A stretch of 64,000 nucleotides of DNA from Alphaproteobacteria bacterium (GTDB lineage Bacteria; Pseudomonadota; Alphaproteobacteria; CACIAM-22H2): assembly GCA_017308135.1 (NCBI GenBank), contig JAFKFM010000006.1, positions 251,724-315,723 on the forward strand, in the 5' to 3' direction. The notes beneath the pieces are model-generated. The model made no database searches. It was not told the origin of the DNA and worked only from the letters and a program-made list of their open reading frames with translations. This document shows, piece by piece, positions 34,331 to 43,438 of this stretch; the first letter of the stretch is position 1; the number at the start of each line of letters is the position of its first letter. Made by a program: the position numbers and the translations under genes.

Positions 34331-35733
34331 GCGGCTGCCAATTCTCGCGCGAGCGCGGCGACGCGCGTGCCGTAGCGTGGGCCGTCGAGAACGACGAACT
34401 TTGCCGCGTGCCGCTTCAGCGCCGTCGCCGTCGCCGGATCGCGCGCGAAGGCCAACAAGTCGGATGCCATCGCCGGCAACTCGGCTGAGTCGAACGAGGC
34501 ACGCAGCAGCGGCGGCAGCCAGAATTCCGCGAAATGGGGCAGGTTCCGCCACAGTTGGCCTTGGGCTTCGCCCAGATCGGCGACGTCGCTGGGCAGGAAG
34601 GCGAGTCCGGGCTTGCCGCAGATCGCCGCCTCGAGAAGTATGGTGGAGAGCGGCGAGATCACGCCATCGCAAAGCGTCAGCAGCCGCACGGTGACGCGGT
34701 AATCCGCCGGCTCGAAACCGATCGCTTCCCCACCGACGGCCCTGGCGTAGAATTCGGCCATATGCGGATCCAGCGTCGTATGGCGCAAATTCAATTGCCG
34801 GAAATCCGTTTCCCCGGCGATCAGCGCGCCGCGCCACGGATGCGGCCGATAGATCACGTGGCAGCGCGGCACGCGCCCGTCTGCAATCGCCGCATCCAGC
34901 GCGGCAAGATGCGCCGATTCGTTGATGCTCTTGGAAACGCCCGCGTAAAGCAAAATCGGCCGATCCGCCGGCACGCCGAACTCGCGCGCTAGTTCCTCGC
35001 GGTTCGCGCGTAGCGGCTCGCGATATACGTCGAACTGCGCCGCGCCGAACTCAAGCACTCGTTCGGGCGGCATGCGCATATAGCGGATCGCATGGTCGCG
35101 CGTCTGCGGACCCCAAACGACAAGCCGATCGGGCGTGCCGGTTCCCGTGGCCTTGGTGCTGGGGTTGTCCCAAGAGTTCATCAACAGCACGATTGGAATT
35201 CCGAGCCGCGGGCAAATCTGCAACAGCTCGTTGATGAAATAGCCCGTCAGGATCGACGGGTGTATGACGATGTCGGGCGCTTCCTCGCGCACGAAACGTT
35301 CGAGTGGCGCGTAGGCGCCCAAACGTCGGAGGTGGCGCCACCGCACGAAGGGATAGACGAAGGGCAGCGACAGCCGCGCGTAACGGCGCACGTTTTTGGG
35401 ATCGTTGACCGTCGCCATCAGATCGAGCCGGTGCTTGAAGTTCCCGGTACCGCGCTGATTGCGCAGCGCGGTGATCGAGAACATGTCGTGCCAAAGCCCG
35501 TAGCGCGCGCGCGGGATCTCGAAGCCGACCGCATCGCGCAGACCCAAGGCCCGCCAGTCGAGATAGATGCCCTTCTTAGACGAGGTCGAATCCTCGTGGA
35601 AGACGTAGCGCACGTCGAACGACTCTTCGAGTTCCCGGAACGTCCCCGAGAGCACGAAGTGCCGGACGATCATGTCGAAGTCGACGAAGACGAGCGCCTT
35701 CTTCCGGCGCCCGGATCCTCCGCCTTCGTTCAC
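34327..35733 (-). CDS. Putative GT-B glycan or glycerophosphotransferase-like protein
   Basis: A 468-residue soluble protein with two Rossmann-like halves. The C-terminal half has ILLYAGVSKS, YRPHPWRG and CDGVISPLSTILLEAAICGKPGLAF, which resemble nucleotide-sugar or CDP-glycerol binding sites of GT-B transferases acting on surface polymers. A GTG at 35733 overlaps the sulfoquinovose synthase stop (GTGA); another GTG 9 bp upstream is possible. No precise family is recognised. Its place between neuC and sqdB suggests it transfers an unusual sugar to the growing glycan. Confidence 0.6.
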   Translation of the reverse strand: MNEGGGSGRRKKALVFVDFDMIVRHFVLSGTFRELEESFDVRYVFHEDSTSSKKGIYLDWRALGLRDAVGFEIPRARYGLWHDMFSITALRNQRGTGNFKHRLDLMATVNDPKNVRRYARLSLPFVYPFVRWRHLRRLGAYAPLERFVREEAPDIVIHPSILTGYFINELLQICPRLGIPIVLLMNSWDNPSTKATGTGTPDRLVVWGPQTRDHAIRYMRMPPERVLEFGAAQFDVYREPLRANREELAREFGVPADRPILLYAGVSKSINESAHLAALDAAIADGRVPRCHVIYRPHPWRGALIAGETDFRQLNLRHTTLDPHMAEFYARAVGGEAIGFEPADYRVTVRLLTLCDGVISPLSTILLEAAICGKPGLAFLPSDVADLGEAQGQLWRNLPHFAEFWLPPLLRASFDSAELPAMASDLLAFARDPATATALKRHAAKFVVLDGPRYGTRVAALARELAAA

Positions 35734-36881
35734 TGCGCCCACTTGATGGTCGGCTGGATGATCTGCCGGTCGACCTTCTCGACGTGACGCCGCACCGATT
35801 CGAACATGGCGTCGATGGATTCGTCGGTCAAAAGATGCGGCTTCAGGCCGAGATCGAGAAGCTTCGAATGCTTGGCTTCGTAGAAGTGCGATTCCAGCTC
35901 GACGCGGGGATTCGGCAGGTTGCGCACCGTTACGTCGACGCTCGCGCGGCGCGCCGCCGCGACGACCTTGCCGGCCAGATCGTTGACCGAGAATTGCTCC
36001 GTAAACTGGTTGAGGACGCGGAACTCGCCGGGCTTGGCGGGATTGTCACAAGCCAGCGTCACGCACTGAATCGTGTCGCGAATGTCGAGGAAGCCGCGCG
36101 TCTGGCCGCCTTTGCCGTAGACCGTCAGCGGTTCGCCGATGGCGGCCTGCACGAGGAAGCGGTTGAGCACCGTGCCGAAGATGTGGTCGTAGTGGAACGA
36201 CGTGCGCAAGACCGGCGCCATCTCGGTTTCCGGCGTACGGATGCCGTACACGACGCCCTGGTTGAGATCGGTCGCCGCGACGCCCCAGATCCGGCAAGCG
36301 AACTCAATATTCGCCGAATCATGAACTTTGGAGAGGTGATAGAAGCTGCCGGGCTTCTTGGGATAGAGCACGGTATCCTTGCGGCCCTCGTGCTCGATTG
36401 TGATCCAGCCTTCCTCGATGGCGATGTTGGGCGTGCCGTATTCGCCCATCGTGCCGAGCTTAACCAAATGCGCCTTGGGAACGTGCCGGCGCATCGCGAA
36501 AAGCAGATTGAGCGTGCCAACGACGTTGTTCACCTGGGTGTAAACGGCCGTTTCGCGGCTGTGCATCGAGTAGGGCGCGGAAGGCTGCTCCCCGTAATGC
36601 ACGATCGCGTCGGGCTGGAACGTCTCCAGCACCTTGTAAATGAATCGCTGATTGCAGATGTCGCCCACGCGCAGATCGATGTCGCGGCCCGTAAGGCGCT
36701 TCCACTCGCGCACGCGGTTCTGGAGCGTCGGGATCGCGAGCAGCGGCTCCACGCCTTCCTCGAGTTCCCAGCGCCGCTTGTCGAAACTGTCCACCACGCA
36801 GACCGCGTCGCCGCGATTGGAGAAATGCATGGCCGTCGGCCATCCGAGATAGCCGTCGCCGCCGATGATTAGAACTCGCAT
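35730..36881 (-). CDS. sqdB: UDP-sulfoquinovose synthase
   Basis: A 383-residue short-chain dehydrogenase that converts UDP-glucose and sulfite into UDP-sulfoquinovose. The N terminus GGDGYLGWPTAMHFS is nearly diagnostic of SQD1/SqdB/Agl3. Thr144 in GTMGEYG and Tyr181/Lys185 in SFYHLSKVHDS form the catalytic set, and the GVVYGIRTPE block follows. No sqdD or sqdC genes for sulfolipid synthesis are present; instead it is embedded between glycan genes, so sulfoquinovose may be a surface sugar here, as proposed for archaeal glycoproteins. It follows the radical SAM gene by 48 bp. Confidence 0.88.
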   Translation of the reverse strand: MRVLIIGGDGYLGWPTAMHFSNRGDAVCVVDSFDKRRWELEEGVEPLLAIPTLQNRVREWKRLTGRDIDLRVGDICNQRFIYKVLETFQPDAIVHYGEQPSAPYSMHSRETAVYTQVNNVVGTLNLLFAMRRHVPKAHLVKLGTMGEYGTPNIAIEEGWITIEHEGRKDTVLYPKKPGSFYHLSKVHDSANIEFACRIWGVAATDLNQGVVYGIRTPETEMAPVLRTSFHYDHIFGTVLNRFLVQAAIGEPLTVYGKGGQTRGFLDIRDTIQCVTLACDNPAKPGEFRVLNQFTEQFSVNDLAGKVVAAARRASVDVTVRNLPNPRVELESHFYEAKHSKLLDLGLKPHLLTDESIDAMFESVRRHVEKVDRQIIQPTIKWAQ

Positions 36882-36929
36882 GATTATGTCGTCCGTCGTT
36901 GACTGGGGTTGATGCGCGAAATCCGGCTG

Positions 36930-39089
36930 TCAGCCGAACTGGTTGAGGCCGGTCAGCGCCGCTTGGCCGAAGCGCAGTTCGTCGTCGGCCGCCACCGTGG
37001 GCGGCACGCCGGCGACCTCGACGGCGCTGCGGAAAAGCCGCCGGATATAAATTTTGGCGAGAATGCGGCTCAGTCCCGCCAACGAGCTGCCGTACACGCC
37101 GAGATAGGAGCGGATGATGCCGAGCTGGTCGGGCGTATGCTCGAACCGCAGCAGCACGGGGGCCGGCCGGCGATAGGAGTCGACCGGACCGGGGGTCTTG
37201 TCCGCGATGTAGGCGGGGACATCGAACTCGAATACGCGCTCGATGGCGATGTCGCGGTTGTCGAAAATGCCGGCGGCGCGCGCTTCTGCGAAGACGATGA
37301 GCTCGCGGCCGAGACGGGACGCGGCGGCCACGCCGGCGGCCGCGAGCGTCGCTTCCAGAGCGCGGGCCGCGACGACGGCCAGATCGCCGATGTTCTCGAG
37401 AAGCGCGCGCGAGCGATACTTGAAGATGAGGTTGGAGCCGAACTCGCCCGAGATGAATCTTTCGATGTGCGATTTATCGCGCGTGAAGGCGCGGAAGGCG
37501 TCGCGGTCGTCCCACAATTCGCGCCGGGTCTCCTCCAGGAAATCCTCAAACAGCGCGTTCAGCGCCGGATTGGAGCGGTCCTCGTAAATCCGCTCGAGCC
37601 AATCGTAAACGCGCACGCCGGAGCTCTTCAGAAGGCGGAGAACCTCCTTGAAGATGCCGTCATTGTAGAAAAGGTTCACGATCAGGTGCATGCGCCGGCA
37701 TTCGAGATACTGCGCGAAAGTCAGGCTTTCGTTCGATACGCAGATCCGCTCGATCTCGCACGCCACGATCCGCTCGCCGAACAGCTCAAAATGGCCGTAG
37801 CAGCGCGGGATCGCGCGGTAGCGCGTCGTCATACCCCAGCGCGCCACGCTTTCCTCGGAGGCGAGATCCGTTCCCGGCAGAAGCATCAACTGATAGAGAC
37901 AGACGATATTGAAGTCGGCCTCGACGATGCTCTGGATGCTCGCCAAATGCCGCTCAAGCGTGTCGCCGGGCAATCCGAGAATGATCTCCGAATAGCTGTT
38001 CGCACCGATCTCGCTGGCGCTCAAGGCCAAATCCATGATCTGCGGCAAGCTGATATTGGCGCGTTTGATATTCTTGAGGACGACATCGTCCATGCTCTGC
38101 ACGGTGCCCGACAGTCGGATGGCGCCGTTGACCGTCCGCGCCACTTCTAGGACGCGGTCCTTGTTGTTCTTTCCGGTCGCCACCATGATGTACTCGGGAT
38201 ACCGGTAGCGGCTCTGAAGCCCGGCGATGGACCGCGCGATCTCGACGTCCTCCTTGAACATGCCGAAATTCGAATCGGCGATGTGCAGGTCGCTGCGGCC
38301 GTTGCGCTCGTCGCGCAGTCGCGCCATGCGCTCGGCAATGTACTCGAGCTCGCGCTCGATCTTCTCCAGCGCCTGCGTCTTGGCGACTTTGTTGTAATAG
38401 TCGGTACCCTCGACGCAGAAGGTGCATTGGAACGGACAACCGCGGTTCGTCTGGACGATCGGCAGCATCACGCCGTCGAAGAATTCGTCCATGCGGCCGG
38501 CGAGATAGGGCGAAGGAATCTCCGTGAGGTCGCGGATGCGCTGAACGGTCGGCGACGCCTTGAACGTTCCGTCCGGCGCGATCCGGTGTACCGAAGGAAC
38601 GTCGTCGCGCACGCGCGCGCAATCGAAATCGACCTCCATCAACGCCCGCACGAGTTCGACGAATCCGATTTCGCCTTCCTTGACCACGTAGAAATCGATC
38701 TGCGGGTACTTGCGCAGAAAATCGGCCTGCTCGACCGCCGTCGTCGGATAATTCGGCCCGCCGAAAATCGTGACGATGCTGGGCCGATGAAGCTTGATCA
38801 CACGCGCGAATTCCGCGCTCAGATCCTCATTCCATGCGTAGTTCGAAAAGCCGATCGCGCGCGGCGCCTCGTCGGACTCCAGCGCTGCGATGAGCTTCTC
38901 AGGAAATTTGAAGATCCGCGTTTCGATGGCGTCGCCGAGGATCTTTTCCGCGTAGGTCGCGACGCAACCCACCGCCGCGGGCATGATGTCCGAAGCGATC
39001 GTCTGCTGGGTATACGTCAGATCGCAAATCCAGATCTTCACCGGAGTGGCGGTCATAGGCGCATCCGCAGGATCGGGGTTTCGGGACAT
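36930..39089 (-). CDS. Large B12-binding-type radical SAM protein
   Basis: A 719-residue radical SAM enzyme. An N-terminal Rossmann region (about 16-150) resembles cobalamin-binding domains but lacks the DxHxxG motif, so any cobalamin would not be bound in the base-off form. The iron-sulfur cysteines are Cys218, Cys222 and Cys225 in RGCPFQCTFC. A TIM-barrel core follows, then a helical C-terminal extension from about residue 500 to the end that I do not recognise. The ATG at 39089 has GGGGA upstream. Related proteins in polysaccharide loci may do C-methylation or carbon-skeleton chemistry; the reaction here is unknown. Confidence 0.75.
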   Translation of the reverse strand: MSRNPDPADAPMTATPVKIWICDLTYTQQTIASDIMPAAVGCVATYAEKILGDAIETRIFKFPEKLIAALESDEAPRAIGFSNYAWNEDLSAEFARVIKLHRPSIVTIFGGPNYPTTAVEQADFLRKYPQIDFYVVKEGEIGFVELVRALMEVDFDCARVRDDVPSVHRIAPDGTFKASPTVQRIRDLTEIPSPYLAGRMDEFFDGVMLPIVQTNRGCPFQCTFCVEGTDYYNKVAKTQALEKIERELEYIAERMARLRDERNGRSDLHIADSNFGMFKEDVEIARSIAGLQSRYRYPEYIMVATGKNNKDRVLEVARTVNGAIRLSGTVQSMDDVVLKNIKRANISLPQIMDLALSASEIGANSYSEIILGLPGDTLERHLASIQSIVEADFNIVCLYQLMLLPGTDLASEESVARWGMTTRYRAIPRCYGHFELFGERIVACEIERICVSNESLTFAQYLECRRMHLIVNLFYNDGIFKEVLRLLKSSGVRVYDWLERIYEDRSNPALNALFEDFLEETRRELWDDRDAFRAFTRDKSHIERFISGEFGSNLIFKYRSRALLENIGDLAVVAARALEATLAAAGVAAASRLGRELIVFAEARAAGIFDNRDIAIERVFEFDVPAYIADKTPGPVDSYRRPAPVLLRFEHTPDQLGIIRSYLGVYGSSLAGLSRILAKIYIRRLFRSAVEVAGVPPTVAADDELRFGQAALTGLNQFG

Positions 39090-39208
39090 GTCATCCCCAC
39101 AAAAAACGCCGCCCCGCCGGAGCGCGTCGCCGGGCGAGATCGCGACACGCCCTTCGACGATCGCGGCGCGGCAGGGTTGGACCGGGAGAGACGGGGGCCA
39201 GCATGACG

Positions 39209-39859
39209 CTATGCGCCCGCCTTTTCGAAGAGCCACCAATTCATACTGTCGGCGGCGCCCGCGTGCCGCCAGAAAAATCCGTGGCCCCGCAGGACGAGGT
39301 CGGGACACGCCGTCATCCACATATGGCCGAAATCGCGCAAGAACAGCGCGCCGGTAAAGCCATGATATGGAATCTCGCGCGGCCGGTCCGCGAAATACTC
39401 GATGCACCCGATGTAGCGCCGCGAGACCCGGTACATCTCCTTACAGACTTTTTCGTGATCGCTGGGATGGATGTGGATCAAAACGCCCGACGTGAACGCA
39501 AGGTCCACGCTCGCGTCGGCGAACGGAATGTTCGAGCCGTCGGCCACCTTGACGTTGGCGGCGGGCAGGACGCCGTCGCCGACCATCTGATCGGCCGCCC
39601 GTTGGTTCGGCTCGACGGCGTAGAATTCGGCGTCGGTCAATGCGCGCAGTGCGCGCAGATTGAGTCCGATATTGGCGCCGACTTCGAGGATCGATCGCGG
39701 AGGGGCGCCCGCGACCGGCGCGAGGAATTGCGACCACTGGCCGCGCAGCGCACGCAGCATCGATTCGGTCGCCCCGTTGCGTTCCCGATAGGCGTCGCCG
39801 AATTCGCCGCGCCAAAGATCGAGACGCTTTTCCAGCGAGTCGAGAGCGATTTCAGTCAT
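39209..39859 (-). CDS. Pseudaminic acid biosynthesis-associated methylase family protein
   Basis: A 216-residue SAM-dependent methyltransferase of the type found beside NulO genes. WRGEFGDAYRERN near residue 18 is the characteristic N-terminal block; the SAM motif is SILEVGANIGLNLRAL, and CIEYFADRPREIPYHG near the end is the second signature. The start at 39859 has a GGAG site 7 nt upstream. It probably methylates the NulO or its precursor, although the exact reaction of the family is not settled. It lies 133 bp downstream of the NeuB-type synthase. Confidence 0.8.
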   Translation of the reverse strand: MTEIALDSLEKRLDLWRGEFGDAYRERNGATESMLRALRGQWSQFLAPVAGAPPRSILEVGANIGLNLRALRALTDAEFYAVEPNQRAADQMVGDGVLPAANVKVADGSNIPFADASVDLAFTSGVLIHIHPSDHEKVCKEMYRVSRRYIGCIEYFADRPREIPYHGFTGALFLRDFGHMWMTACPDLVLRGHGFFWRHAGAADSMNWWLFEKAGA

Positions 39860-39992
39860 CCAATAACTCCATCGGCCGGGTGCCGGCTGGTCCATCGGCC
39901 GCCGCCGCGACCGCGTCCGGCGCCTTCGCATGCGAAAGGGCAGTCCGAAGCCGCCGCGAGCCTCGATCTCTTGCCACAACTATAGCCAATTT

Positions 39993-41027
39993 TCACTCCC
40001 GATCCATGAGGATGTCGCCAACGATCGGATCGTCCGCGGCGACGGCGCGGCGCAGAGCGCGGCCTAGGATTTCGCCGATCCGCGACGGCGGAATCCCGTC
40101 GCCGGGGCGCTTGGCCGCCAGGTCGGCTTGCGTCAGCACGTACCCCGCGGGCAGGTCGCGCACCGCGACCAGCGATTTCGTCGCCCAAGCGGGACCGGCG
40201 GCCTCGGATGGCGCCGCCTCTTTTCGGCCGTGGCCCAGCATCGCCGCCATCCGGCGCAAATCGGCGACGAGCGTCGCCAGATTTTCCGGGCCGGCCGACA
40301 CCTTCCAATCCTGCGCGTTAGGAACGTCGCGCAGGATCGTGATGTGCTTTTCGACGATCGCCGCACCGCGCGCGACCGCGCCGTAGCAGGCGAGCAGATC
40401 TTCCGTGTGATCGGAATAGCCGACCGGCCCCGGGAATACTTCGCGCAACCGGTCCATGGCACGCAGATTGATGTCGGCGGCCGGCGCCGGATAACTCGTG
40501 ACGCAATGCAAGAGCGCCAGCCGATCGCAGCCGCCGCGCGCGCAAGCGGCGACGGCCTCGTTGACATCGGCCTCGCCGTACATCCCGGTCGACACGATCA
40601 TCGGCTTGCCGAGTTCGGCAAGCCGGGTCAGGAACGCGGGGTTGTTGCGCTCGCCCGAACCGACCTTGATCGCCGGCACGTCGAGCCGGCGCAGCCAATC
40701 GATGCGGCTCTCGTCATGCGCTGTCGACATGAACAAGATGCCCTTGGCGCGGCACCGCTCGGCGATCTCCGCCGCTTGGTCGAAGGTCAGATTGCGCGGC
40801 CGCAACCGATCGCGCCAAGCCTGGGCGCGTTTGGCATAGAGTTGCTCGACGTCGAAAAACTGCGTCTTGAAGACGTCGGCGCCGGCGGCGACGGACATAT
40901 CGACGAGTTCGCGCGCGAGCCCCATATCGCCGAAATGCGACACGCCGGCTTCGGCGATGAACAGCGGCGGATGGCCGGCCCCGACGGGCCGCCCGGCGAT
41001 TTCGAACGCGGCGGGAAAACGGGTCAT
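39993..41027 (-). CDS. neuB: N-acylneuraminate/legionaminate synthase-like (NeuB family)
   Basis: A 344-residue enzyme that condenses phosphoenolpyruvate with an N-acetylmannosamine-type sugar to build a nonulosonic acid. The NeuB barrel (about 20-265) includes FIAEAGVSHFGD, IKVGSGERNNPAFL, LHCVTSYPAP and GYSDHTEDLLA. A C-terminal SAF domain (about 285-344) ends the protein. It is distinct from the PseI at 60980, so two NulO synthases coexist. The start overlaps the SGNH gene stop by 4 bp. Its likely substrate comes from the NeuC-type enzyme in the same operon. Confidence 0.85.
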   Translation of the reverse strand: MTRFPAAFEIAGRPVGAGHPPLFIAEAGVSHFGDMGLARELVDMSVAAGADVFKTQFFDVEQLYAKRAQAWRDRLRPRNLTFDQAAEIAERCRAKGILFMSTAHDESRIDWLRRLDVPAIKVGSGERNNPAFLTRLAELGKPMIVSTGMYGEADVNEAVAACARGGCDRLALLHCVTSYPAPAADINLRAMDRLREVFPGPVGYSDHTEDLLACYGAVARGAAIVEKHITILRDVPNAQDWKVSAGPENLATLVADLRRMAAMLGHGRKEAAPSEAAGPAWATKSLVAVRDLPAGYVLTQADLAAKRPGDGIPPSRIGEILGRALRRAVAADDPIVGDILMDRE

Positions 41028-42610
41028 CGGCTTTGCGCTCCTGGAGCCGCCAATCGCGCGGCGATCGCCGCCGCGACGAAAGCGTGGCCTTCGGGGGAGT
41101 AATGGGAACCGGGGTAGTAGAAAAGGCGCGCGGGATCGGGATGCGCGGTGAACGCGCCGTGCAGATCGAGCGCGGCGATACCCGCGCGCGTCAAGGCCGC
41201 CATGACCTCGGCGTGGGGCCAATGCCAAGCGCCATCGACGACGTTGAGCGCGTCGCAACTGCGATCCCATGCCGGCAGATAGACAACGAGGAGTTCTCCG
41301 CCCCAGGATTCGACTTTCGTGCGCGCCGCGCGCATCACGCGTTCGAAATCGGGGAAGAACATTTGCGCGCGCGTCGGGCAGACAGAAAAGCCCGCGCGCG
41401 CCATGATCTGGCGCAGCCGCACGATCTCGCCGAACGGCGGGAAACGGGATTCCGGTCTCGTCTCGGGCTGGGCGAGGGCGGCATCGATCAAGCGATCGGC
41501 CGTGGCGCGCAGGAAGGCGGCGATCTCGGGCGCCGCGCCGATCTGGCCGTCGTCCGGCGCGCCAGGTTCCGTCCGCCGGCGCAACGCTTCGAACTCGATC
41601 TCGCGCGCCAGATTCGTATGCAGATCGTTACCCTCGAAAAACAGCCAAACCACCTTGCGCGGCGCGAAACGCGCCCCGAATTCCGAGAGCGTCGCGAGCT
41701 GATAGAGCGGACCCGTGCCGCCCATGCCGAGATTGACGAGGGACGGATGGGTCGCGCGCAGACGATCGGTCATCCCCTGCCCCTGGGGCACGCACGCGCC
41801 TTGCGCGAAACTATCGCCGACCACGACGATATCGGCATCGCTTCGCGACCAGGTTCCGGCGGGATTGTTGAAACCCATTTCGTCCGACCGGAAGATCAGG
41901 AAACGCCCGCCTTCGTTGCAATAAACCGTGGTGACGTCCGGGATCGAAGCGAACGGCAGAATCTTCCGGCCGTCGGACAGCGTGAGCGGTCCATTCGCGC
42001 GGTCCGCGGCCGCAGGCCCTTCGGCGTAAAGGAAATTCGAGATCGAAAACATCGGCCAAGCGTCGACGCCCGCCTGCCGGAGTTCGGTGACGACATCCAT
42101 ATCCGCGCGGCCATCGAAGCGTTCGCCGCGTGCGTCGGCCGCCGCGCGGCCCGCCTGATAGACGGCCCAGCGCTTCGGCGCGTCGTCGCGGCCGACGACG
42201 AAGGCCAGTTCGCTGGCGAGAAGCCCCGCCCCCGCCGAAATCAATGTCGCCACGATCGCGTCGCGCGCGCCGCCGCGGCAAATCGCGGCCAGGCCGAATC
42301 CAAGGCCGAACAGCGCGGGCACGCCCACGATGAAGGCGATCTGCACCGCGCTGACGTAAGCGGCCGTCGGCCGGAGCGGCACGCCGATCGCCTGGCGCAG
42401 AAACGCCGCGCACATCAAAGCCAGAATCGCGGTTACGAGCGTCTCGGCCCGGCCGCCCGCCGGCCGCACGATGGCCGCCCGCGCGCCAAGGACGACGACG
42501 GCGGCGCCGGCGAAGGCGAAAGGTCCGGGGATCGCCGCCGTCAGGCACGCGGCGAGCAAGGCTGCCGGCGAAGCGGCGGCGGCGAGCGCGCGGACGGGCA
42601 AGCTGTTCAA
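41024..42610 (-). CDS. Membrane-anchored SGNH/GDSL hydrolase-like protein
   Basis: A 528-residue protein with about four N-terminal helices (residues 10-130) and a large soluble domain, probably periplasmic. The SGNH blocks are present: VVVGDSFAQGA with the nucleophile serine, GMGGTG, EGNDL, and SHYSPEGHAF near the C terminus with the catalytic Asp/His region. Such proteins remove or transfer acyl groups on surface polysaccharides. Its place next to the NeuB-type gene suggests O-acylation or deacylation of the NulO glycan. It lies 7 bp after the preceding methyltransferase gene. Confidence 0.7.
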   Translation of the reverse strand: MNSLPVRALAAAASPAALLAACLTAAIPGPFAFAGAAVVVLGARAAIVRPAGGRAETLVTAILALMCAAFLRQAIGVPLRPTAAYVSAVQIAFIVGVPALFGLGFGLAAICRGGARDAIVATLISAGAGLLASELAFVVGRDDAPKRWAVYQAGRAAADARGERFDGRADMDVVTELRQAGVDAWPMFSISNFLYAEGPAAADRANGPLTLSDGRKILPFASIPDVTTVYCNEGGRFLIFRSDEMGFNNPAGTWSRSDADIVVVGDSFAQGACVPQGQGMTDRLRATHPSLVNLGMGGTGPLYQLATLSEFGARFAPRKVVWLFFEGNDLHTNLAREIEFEALRRRTEPGAPDDGQIGAAPEIAAFLRATADRLIDAALAQPETRPESRFPPFGEIVRLRQIMARAGFSVCPTRAQMFFPDFERVMRAARTKVESWGGELLVVYLPAWDRSCDALNVVDGAWHWPHAEVMAALTRAGIAALDLHGAFTAHPDPARLFYYPGSHYSPEGHAFVAAAIAARLAAPGAQSR

Positions 42611-42617
42611 CCTATCC

Positions 42618-43424
42618 TCAAAGCTCGACCGGATCGAAGGGCGTTTCGCCCAACGCAGGTTTGCGCGCGCCGAAAAGATGGCTCGTCTGCGGACGGCCCG
42701 CCGAATTGATCTTGTCGGACGGGGAGTAGAAATAGATCTTCAGGCCGGACTCGCGCAAAGCCGCGAGAATGTCGCGTCCCGGAACGCGGTCGCCGCCGCC
42801 GAAGCGTTCCATCTTCGGGTCGTGAACATGGTTGAACACGAAACGGCCGCCGGGCCGCAGCACGCGCGCGATGCCCTTGACGACCGAGACCGGATCGCCG
42901 GAATAGCCGAGCGTGTTGATCATCGTCACCGCGTCGAAGGTCGCGTCGGGATATTCGAGCGCCTCCATGTTCATCACGCGAATTTTCGGATTGGTCGAGA
43001 ACAGGTCGATCGCGTCGATATTGTCCCATTTGTAGCCGTAGAGTTCGGCGATCCACAATTCGTGGATATTTCGTCCGCCGATCACCAGAAGCTTTTCGTT
43101 CGACAGGTCGCGCCACGGCGCGGTCAGCACTTGGTAGAAAGGCTCGACGCGCCGCGTGCGCACCACCAGCTTGCGCTGCACCTGTCCCAGGTTGTGGGTG
43201 ACCGTCTCATCGACGGCGTCGCGGTTCTTGGCGCCGCCCAAGGCGGGCGCGCCGGTCTGCGCGAGGGCGAGGGTTCGGCGCGCGTCGCGCAGCTGGATGA
43301 ACGCCGAGACCAAGTCGTGCACGCGCGGCTTCAGCAGCAGCCGCCGGAACAACCCGGTATCCGACGGACACGGGGCCGGGTCGAGCAACGCGCGTTTCGC
43401 GTAGCGCAAATAGTTTGCAATCAT
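42618..43424 (-). CDS. Class I SAM-dependent methyltransferase
   Basis: A 268-residue protein whose central region (about 110-225) has a degenerate SAM motif (KLLVIGGRN), an acidic AIDLFS turn, the MINTLGYSGDPVSVVKGIARVL block and RPGGRFVFNHV, matching Methyltransf_11. The long N-terminal helical region is unassigned. Between a PhyH-like dioxygenase and an SGNH protein in a tight minus-strand operon, it probably tailors the glycan. The exact acceptor is unknown. Confidence 0.65.
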   Translation of the reverse strand: MIANYLRYAKRALLDPAPCPSDTGLFRRLLLKPRVHDLVSAFIQLRDARRTLALAQTGAPALGGAKNRDAVDETVTHNLGQVQRKLVVRTRRVEPFYQVLTAPWRDLSNEKLLVIGGRNIHELWIAELYGYKWDNIDAIDLFSTNPKIRVMNMEALEYPDATFDAVTMINTLGYSGDPVSVVKGIARVLRPGGRFVFNHVHDPKMERFGGGDRVPGRDILAALRESGLKIYFYSPSDKINSAGRPQTSHLFGARKPALGETPFDPVEL

Positions 43425-43438
43425 TCGCTGGGTTCGCT

